Source: Spinellus fusiger (lineage: Eukaryota; Mucoromycota; Mucoromycetes; Mucorales; Phycomycetaceae). From it: a stretch of 64,000 nucleotides of DNA. The translations under genes were made by a program, and so were the position numbers. Each line of letters opens with the position of its first letter. Within the stretch, counting starts at the first letter, position 1. Shown piece by piece: positions 59,004-64,000 of this stretch. The notes below the pieces were generated by a model. The model saw nothing but the letters and a program-made list of their open reading frames with translations. It had not been told where the DNA came from and did not search any database. The stretch spans positions 62,001-126,000 of the forward strand of contig JALLLS010000074.1 in assembly GCA_025094145.1 (NCBI GenBank), written 5' to 3'.

Positions 59004-59664
59004 GATTTTTGGGATATATAAAGAAATATCCTGAGAATAAAATCGCAATATTATTATGATTGGCTAATATGTTTAAAAAGGCCTTTTCGCTGTCTGAATG
59101 GTCGATTTCAAACTCTACTTGCCTATTCTAGCAATGACGATTGACTTTACAGCCAATTCTATGCTTTTAAATTTCAAAGACAAGAAATAGAACAAGAATC
59201 ACCCCAAAATGACAACCCAGCTATTGATATTCTTCTCTTAACATAATGTGTTAACTATAAGCCCACAGTATTTGCAGAGTAACAATGTTTAAGAAAATAT
59301 TTATTATAGGACACACAGAATTAACTCTAGTGGTTATTGTCCATAAAATAGAACCAAATTCACTTACATTGAGAACTGTATAGTCATTTATTGACAATAT
59401 TAATAATCACTTCAGTAACTATGTTATTGTAACTGGTATTAACAGTGGTGCTTAATGATCACAAAGTATTGTTTCTAATACTGGGCTTTAGGCTCAAGGC
59501 AAAGAGTGTGTGAATTGTTTAACTTGTGAGTTTTATGAGTAGAGACTAGTGTACACCCCACCAGAATAGAGAAAGATCATTATTTGTTTTGATACTCCCC
59601 TCCTTTTGTTATTTCCCACACTGCACATACAACTTAACACCCAAGTACTCGTCAAGATGAGCAT
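59004..59664. other. AT-rich stretch
   Basis: No coding structure recognised. Confidence 0.5.
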
Positions 59665-60230
59665 AGCTGAGCAAGGTAATGTGCCATTATTAACAAAGAG
59701 AAACAATAGAAAGAAGTGATAGACACTACCAAAGGCTACTCTAATGATAAAAAGATAAGCATTGTCTTCATCTGGGCTTGAGCTCATTGTTTTCTACAAG
59801 ACACTCATTGTATTGTTATTGGGCGAGTAAAGACTCCTTTCAATTCAGTCTTAGGCAGTCCTCTATACTATCTAGGATATACTCCTGAGCATATTTATAT
59901 ATCTCTTAATAATAAAGCTGTGATTATTCAGACAAGTAGAAAATAACGAGACTGAACAAAGATAATTTTTATTAATTGAAGAGTGGTTCATTATTTATAC
60001 TTTTTGTGGGTACTTATCCTTCAGTGGCATTCTACCTTTTGGTAGTTAATGATTAGTCCATGGCATAGCTTATTGATAGATGCAACTGTACGGTTGGTGT
60101 AGATAATCTATCCTATGGTAGTTTACATAGGTGTAGCCTTATGGTTGGTGTAGGTGTTCTAACTAATGGCAGACTACATGTTGGAGCCTTATGGTTGGTT
60201 CATTGAATAAGCACACCATTATAGAGCCAT
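59665..60230. repeat. Dispersed repeat, copy 2 (pair with 33875-34190)
   Basis: Same ordered blocks as the left copy, with extra sequence between the CTTGAGCTC and GACTGAACAAAGAT blocks and three internal variants of CCTTATGGTTGGT(GTAGG). Confidence 0.85.
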
Positions 60231-60934
60231 CTATTATGTGTTTTCACTTTAATTGCCTTTGATAGGTCTTATTTAATCCACTAAGGATTTATAGATGAAG
60301 GTAGCTCTTATTAAGTGTCCGATAGTAAATTGAGCTTAGAAGGTTGATTTGTAGTTACGACCGATCAGTGAGATGATACAGAGATGTACTATGGTACTTG
60401 TATGCACTCAAGCTTTCATAGAGTATTCTGAATGTCACAGCATACTACTCATGTTGACCAATTCATAGAGAATCTTTGGATTGAAGTCGGAACACGACAA
60501 AAGCACAAGGCTTTTAGGGTGTGGATTCTATTGCTATGAAGGAATACACCTAGAACAGTAGTAGCTATAGTAATAGTATATTATTAGCTACAGTATTATT
60601 AGCTATATTATTATAATAAACAATTTTATCTATCATGTCTGGGTTTAACTAAAGGAAATCCGGACAGTTCAGAGTAAACAAAGTCTGATCTTTATTGATG
60701 GGTCTTTCTCTCTTCTTTTATACTTTTCTAATTGATATTGTCTACTAATAAAAGCTATGGAAAGGCCCCTGTTACTACAGTATCATCCCTGAGATATACG
60801 CCTTGCTACTAACTCATCTTCTACCATGTGGTCCCGTTTAGGCAATTTGTGTTTCTGTTGACTGGGATGATCGATAGTTCTGTTTATGGAAATGTGATTA
60901 TCCGACAATCAACAATTTTATTCATAAACAATAT
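60231..60934. other. AT-rich stretch
   Basis: Short TATTATTAGCTA repeats at 60575-60610. No gene. Confidence 0.5.
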
Positions 60935-61110
60935 ATTTTATTGATAATACAATTTGATATTGAGGTATCCTACAAAAGAAAATAATAATTTGGATACTCA
61001 CAAACCTTTTGATTTTAATTATTGTTCCATAAAAGGTGAGGTTTTCTTTTAGGTAAAAGGAAGGAGATATCACTGTTTAAAGACCCGGAAATTCTTTAGG
61101 TGTGTAGTAA
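60935..61110. repeat. Dispersed repeat, copy 2 (pair with 18005-18185)
   Basis: Direct-orientation match to the segment before the Tc1 relic at 18320. No transposase remains after this copy. Confidence 0.75.
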
Positions 61111-61535
61111 TTGTACATGATCCGTTTACAGACAGTCATTATCCAACAATTGCAACTCTTTTCCCTTCCTCCCAATAGACCTCTGACTAACAGTCAAGTC
61201 TTTGGGGGCAGTACTATAAGCAATCTGGTATGCTTAATAGACCAGTCACTTCCACACCTCATGATGACAACCAGGTCACTCAACTATTTATCAGCTTGGT
61301 TCAGTTTATAAAGTAATACAGGTATATGCCACGCTACATAGTTTTATAATGTTAGACACACGACAGCTGGGATTCTTCTTAGTGTTCAAAAAATCAGAAA
61401 CAAAAGGTGTGTTTGTAATATAAGAAATATATTTCGCAAAGCCATTTTGTATCTAGCATCTAGCTAACTTACATACTGATTCTATCTGATATATTAGGCT
61501 ATATAAAATTACAAAAGCAATCTCTTCCAAAAGCA

Positions 61536-61579
61536 AAGTAAGGGTCCCTAGCATATTAATATGCTAGGGACCCTTACTT
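61536..61579. repeat. 44-bp perfect palindrome
   Basis: Two 22-base arms with no spacer, centred at 61557/61558 (left arm starts AAGTAAGGGTCCCTAGCATA). Every base pairs by inspection. Flanks do not extend the symmetry. Confidence 0.97.
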
Positions 61580-61659
61580 CCATATTTGTAATATTAGTTA
61601 TGATCGAGCTCACATGCTAAAGATGTTGTATTATGCTGATTGATATCCCCGTTTATCAT

Positions 61660-62950
61660 GCCTATACCATGGTAAATTGATTATCTACTACCACTACTAT
61701 ATAAAACCATAGTATGGTCTTGGAGCAGATCATTTAGAATAAAAGAGATGAACTCTAAAATATCATTATAGTCTATAAAGTTGTCAATAAAATAGAACTC
61801 TTTAGAAGATAAAATAATAAAATAATATCCAACTATGGATATCTATATTTTAAATAAATTTTATGAATAAGAGAAAAGAAAGACAAACTTCAAATATAAA
61901 TCTTCGTATTGCATTAATAACTCTATTAAGATATTCATGCAGATACTAAAGTGATGTCTTAATAATATTAAGAATGAAGAAAAACAGGCAATAGTTAATA
62001 CACTGAATACTACTGCAGTCTTTAATTAGCCAAGGTAATCAATCATTGTATAAAGGTGTATACTAAGATAATTACTACAAAGAACGTCAACTAGGCCATT
62101 CAGCAGATTGACACAAATAGTAATTTGTTAAAAGAGAATAAAGATGCCAACAAAAAATGTCTTCAAGACAACGGCTATTCAACGGAAGAAACAAACGCTT
62201 AAAAATTAGTATCTTAAAGACAGAATATTATAGCTAATAGACACAAACATTCTAGAACATGAAGAAATTAGTATAAAAAGGTAGTCTAAAGACCTATTTT
62301 TTGTTATTCATTCTATTCTTTAACTGCCATTATCTTGCTACTATGTTGAAATCTATTGTGATTCCCATCTTTGCCCTGGTCTCTCTTATCTCTGCTTCTC
62401 CTATTTTGAATGACAAGTATAATTCTAACATCCAAATGTAAGGCATTCATTATCAATAATATCCATCTACATGTCTTTTTTACTGGCCTGTACTAATAAA
62501 TAATTCAGTACGCAGCTCAGAAATGGAGAAATGTTGATAGGTGGACAGACTCACACTGTTAAAAGGTATATCCTCAATACGCACTTGGTTGGTATTGAAT
62601 TAACATGTGTATGGTTATACAGGGAAATAAATAATCTCGAAAACAGAATTCTCGAGAATGCCATGTAAGTATTGAAAAAAGTCATAGTCATCTTTTATTC
62701 ATGTTTCTTGATTTAGTGGTAATCCACTTCTTCGCCGTATCTTACAACATCCAGATGAGAGAGAAGACAGTAAGTAAATTGAAGAGCGTATATAACAGAT
62801 GCAAATAATGTTATCATTTCTTAGCTGTCTTGAGTAAGAACATTGGTATCCATAAGGGCTCTCCCAAAGCCCCTACTCCTGAAGAGCCTACTCAGGACTG
62901 TTGTGAAGCTCAACTTGATACTGATAATTCTCTTGATGGGAACAACTGAG
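61660..62950 (+). repeat. Right copy of the about 1.2-kb duplication
   Basis: Partner of 1860-3090, same orientation, about 60 kb apart. Carries the intact secreted-protein gene. Confidence 0.75.
62343..62949 (+). CDS. Small secreted protein, four exons, lineage-specific
   Basis: Exons 62343-62437, 62509-62664, 62717-62769 and 62825-62949 give 142 residues. Every intron is GT-AG; intron 1 has a perfect TACTAAT branch site 12 bp before its acceptor. The N-terminus MLKSIVIPIFALVSLISASP is a textbook signal peptide with an Ala-Ser-Pro cleavage region. The mature part has a TVKRYILNTHLVGIEL segment, a REINNLENRILENA amphipathic helix and a Pro/Glu-rich tail with a CC pair. No domain recognised. 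Conservation of splice phase and exon 2 length in the diverged left copy supports a real gene. It is too broken into exons to be seen as an ORF. Confidence 0.7.
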
Positions 62951-62957
62951 AGATACG

Positions 62958-62992
62958 GTTTTAGCTCAGTTGGTAGAGTGGTGGACTGTAAT
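62958..62992 (+). pseudogene. tRNA-Tyr(GTA)-like 5' half
   Basis: TTTTAGCTCAGTTGGTAGAG contains a perfect A box with the D-loop, followed by GTGGACTGTAAT, i.e. anticodon stem 5' strand and loop with anticodon GTA. No T-arm/B box (GGTTCGA) follows within 100 bp, so this is a truncated tRNA or the head of a tRNA-derived SINE. It starts 9 bp after the stop of the secreted-protein gene. Confidence 0.6.
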
Positions 62993-63360
62993 GATGGGAA
63001 CAAGTTGATAACTACACCTACTCATATACCAATGTCATCCTAAATGTAGAAGCATCATTTTATACTCCAACCATTTCTCTATAATTAAAGAATATAAATG
63101 CTTTACTTTTCCTGCTTATCAAAACTTAAGTAACTAGTACAATTAATCGGTGCTTTTTAAATGTAAATGTCCTTTTTATAAAGTGATCAAACAAATGTAA
63201 TCGACCATTTCAGATACAGATCTCCTTTTTTGGATTCATACTTTATCTTAATAGTGTTATAATTTCATGAATTCATTAGCTAAAGACATAAAACTTTCAG
63301 TAGATATATATAACAGTGTTTAGAATACATAAGATAGGCTTTATTACAAGGTTAATTAAT
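62993..63360. other. AT-rich spacer
   Basis: No gene seen before the transposon. Confidence 0.55.
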
Positions 63361-64000
63361 AGTCACTGTGGCCACCCATGGCATCAATGACGGCCTGGCA
63401 TCTCCTCCCCATGCTGGCAATGAGGGTGTCTGTCACTTCCTTCGATATTTTACCCCATTATAGCATCAGGGCCGCCTCCAACTTCTCCTTGGTGGAATAT
63501 ACCCTCCTGTTCTTCCTAATAACCTTCTTGAGGTGGGCCCACAGATGCTCAATTAGATTGAGATCAGTATTGTGAGGGCCAGTAAGGAAGAGTTTCTACA
63601 CTCTTTGCTGCCTTCCATTCACTAGTTTTCTTGCTCGTATGGGGTCTAGCATTGTCCTCCTGTAGGCGGTGACTGACTCCAGGGTTTGCGAGAGAGAGAC
63701 GCTCGAGCTCGGGGCAGTAGGCCTCTCCCAAGGCATTGATGTGCTTGTTGGAGTTTATCCTGCCCTTCACTACGATCCATCTTCCAACACCCTCCCCACT
63801 AAAACAATACATAACATCACTCCAAAACCTCCAAGATTTGTTGTCTCCAGGATGTTCTTGGGATCAAAGGCCGTACCACACTGCCTGATGGATTTGATTC
63901 CCCTGTCATGGCTCATCAGCTCTACTCTGGACTCATCAGACCAGACAACCTCTTGCCACTGCTCAAGTGTCCAACCAATGTGCTCATAGGCCCACTGGAG
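63361..64000 (-). mobile_element. Tc1/mariner transposase, C-terminal two thirds, running off the window
   Basis: Reverse-strand DDE motifs in order: VVWSDESRVEL (first Asp), GEGVGRWIVVKGRINSNKH, EDNARPHTSKKT (second Asp), LPYWPSQY, then after a one-base frameshift DLNLIEHLWAHLKK (third acidic residue, Glu) and a C-terminal IASMGRRCQAVIDAMGGHSD. A second lesion is an in-frame TAA in the LMLWGKIS region near 63456. Best-preserved transposase of the window, but disabled. Its 5' end lies beyond base 64000. Confidence 0.9.

Overview
Eukaryotic nuclear DNA from a filamentous fungus, most likely an early-diverging lineage (Mucoromycota, Mucorales-like). This rests on short GT-AG introns of about 45-100 bp with CTAAC/CTAAT-type branch sites, two Zn2Cys6 regulators, a RICIN-domain protein and a hypothetical-protein type that I associate with Mucoromycota, together with genes that ascomycetes usually lack (presenilin, HEN1). 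All of this is inference from sequence alone. Most genes were rebuilt by hand from exon fragments. Exon joins were accepted only where reading phase was conserved across each splice.

The window alternates between gene-dense islands and AT-rich, repeat-rich islands. Island A (3.7-13.5 kb) holds mitochondrial ribosomal protein uL3m, a 989-aa Zn2Cys6 regulator, an acyl-protein-thioesterase-like hydrolase and a prenylcysteine-oxidase-like enzyme. Island B (19.2-31.4 kb) holds a RICIN-domain protein, the vitamin B6 synthase SNZ/PDX1, cohesion factor DCC1, branchpoint-binding protein SF1/BBP, a presenilin that appears fused to an N-terminal MYND zinc finger, and a second Zn2Cys6 protein. Island C (36.6-52.3 kb) holds a C1-domain plus peroxin-like (Pex24/Pex30 type) protein, a HEN1-type small-RNA methyltransferase, a glycerol-3-phosphate acyltransferase, a VAP/Scs2 tether, a septin, SNRNP27, the RRM-cyclophilin PPIE, a glycine-rich RNA-binding protein, a tiny probable mitochondrial protein and a vacuolar-type amino-acid transporter.

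The AT-rich islands (1-3.6, 13.5-19, 32-36.6 and 52.4-64 kb) carry at least six Tc1/mariner relics (one with both terminal inverted repeats), a Fanzor/TnpB-like relic, a 5'-truncated LINE with a clear 15-bp target-site duplication, a 44-bp perfect palindrome, and three pairs of diverged dispersed repeats. The largest pair (1.9-3.1 kb and 61.7-62.9 kb) carries a four-exon secreted-protein gene: intact in the right copy, with two adjacent stop codons in the left copy.

Functional themes are RNA processing (SF1, SNRNP27, PPIE, RNA-binding protein, HEN1), membrane and lipid biology (acyltransferase, VAP, peroxin-like protein, thioesterase, prenylcysteine oxidase, presenilin, transporter) and cell-cycle/cytoskeleton (DCC1, septin). 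Several pairs are divergently transcribed from short shared promoters (C1-peroxin/HEN1, 161 bp; SNRNP27/PPIE, 139 bp). The most unusual gene is the MYND-presenilin fusion at 27.6-29.9 kb.
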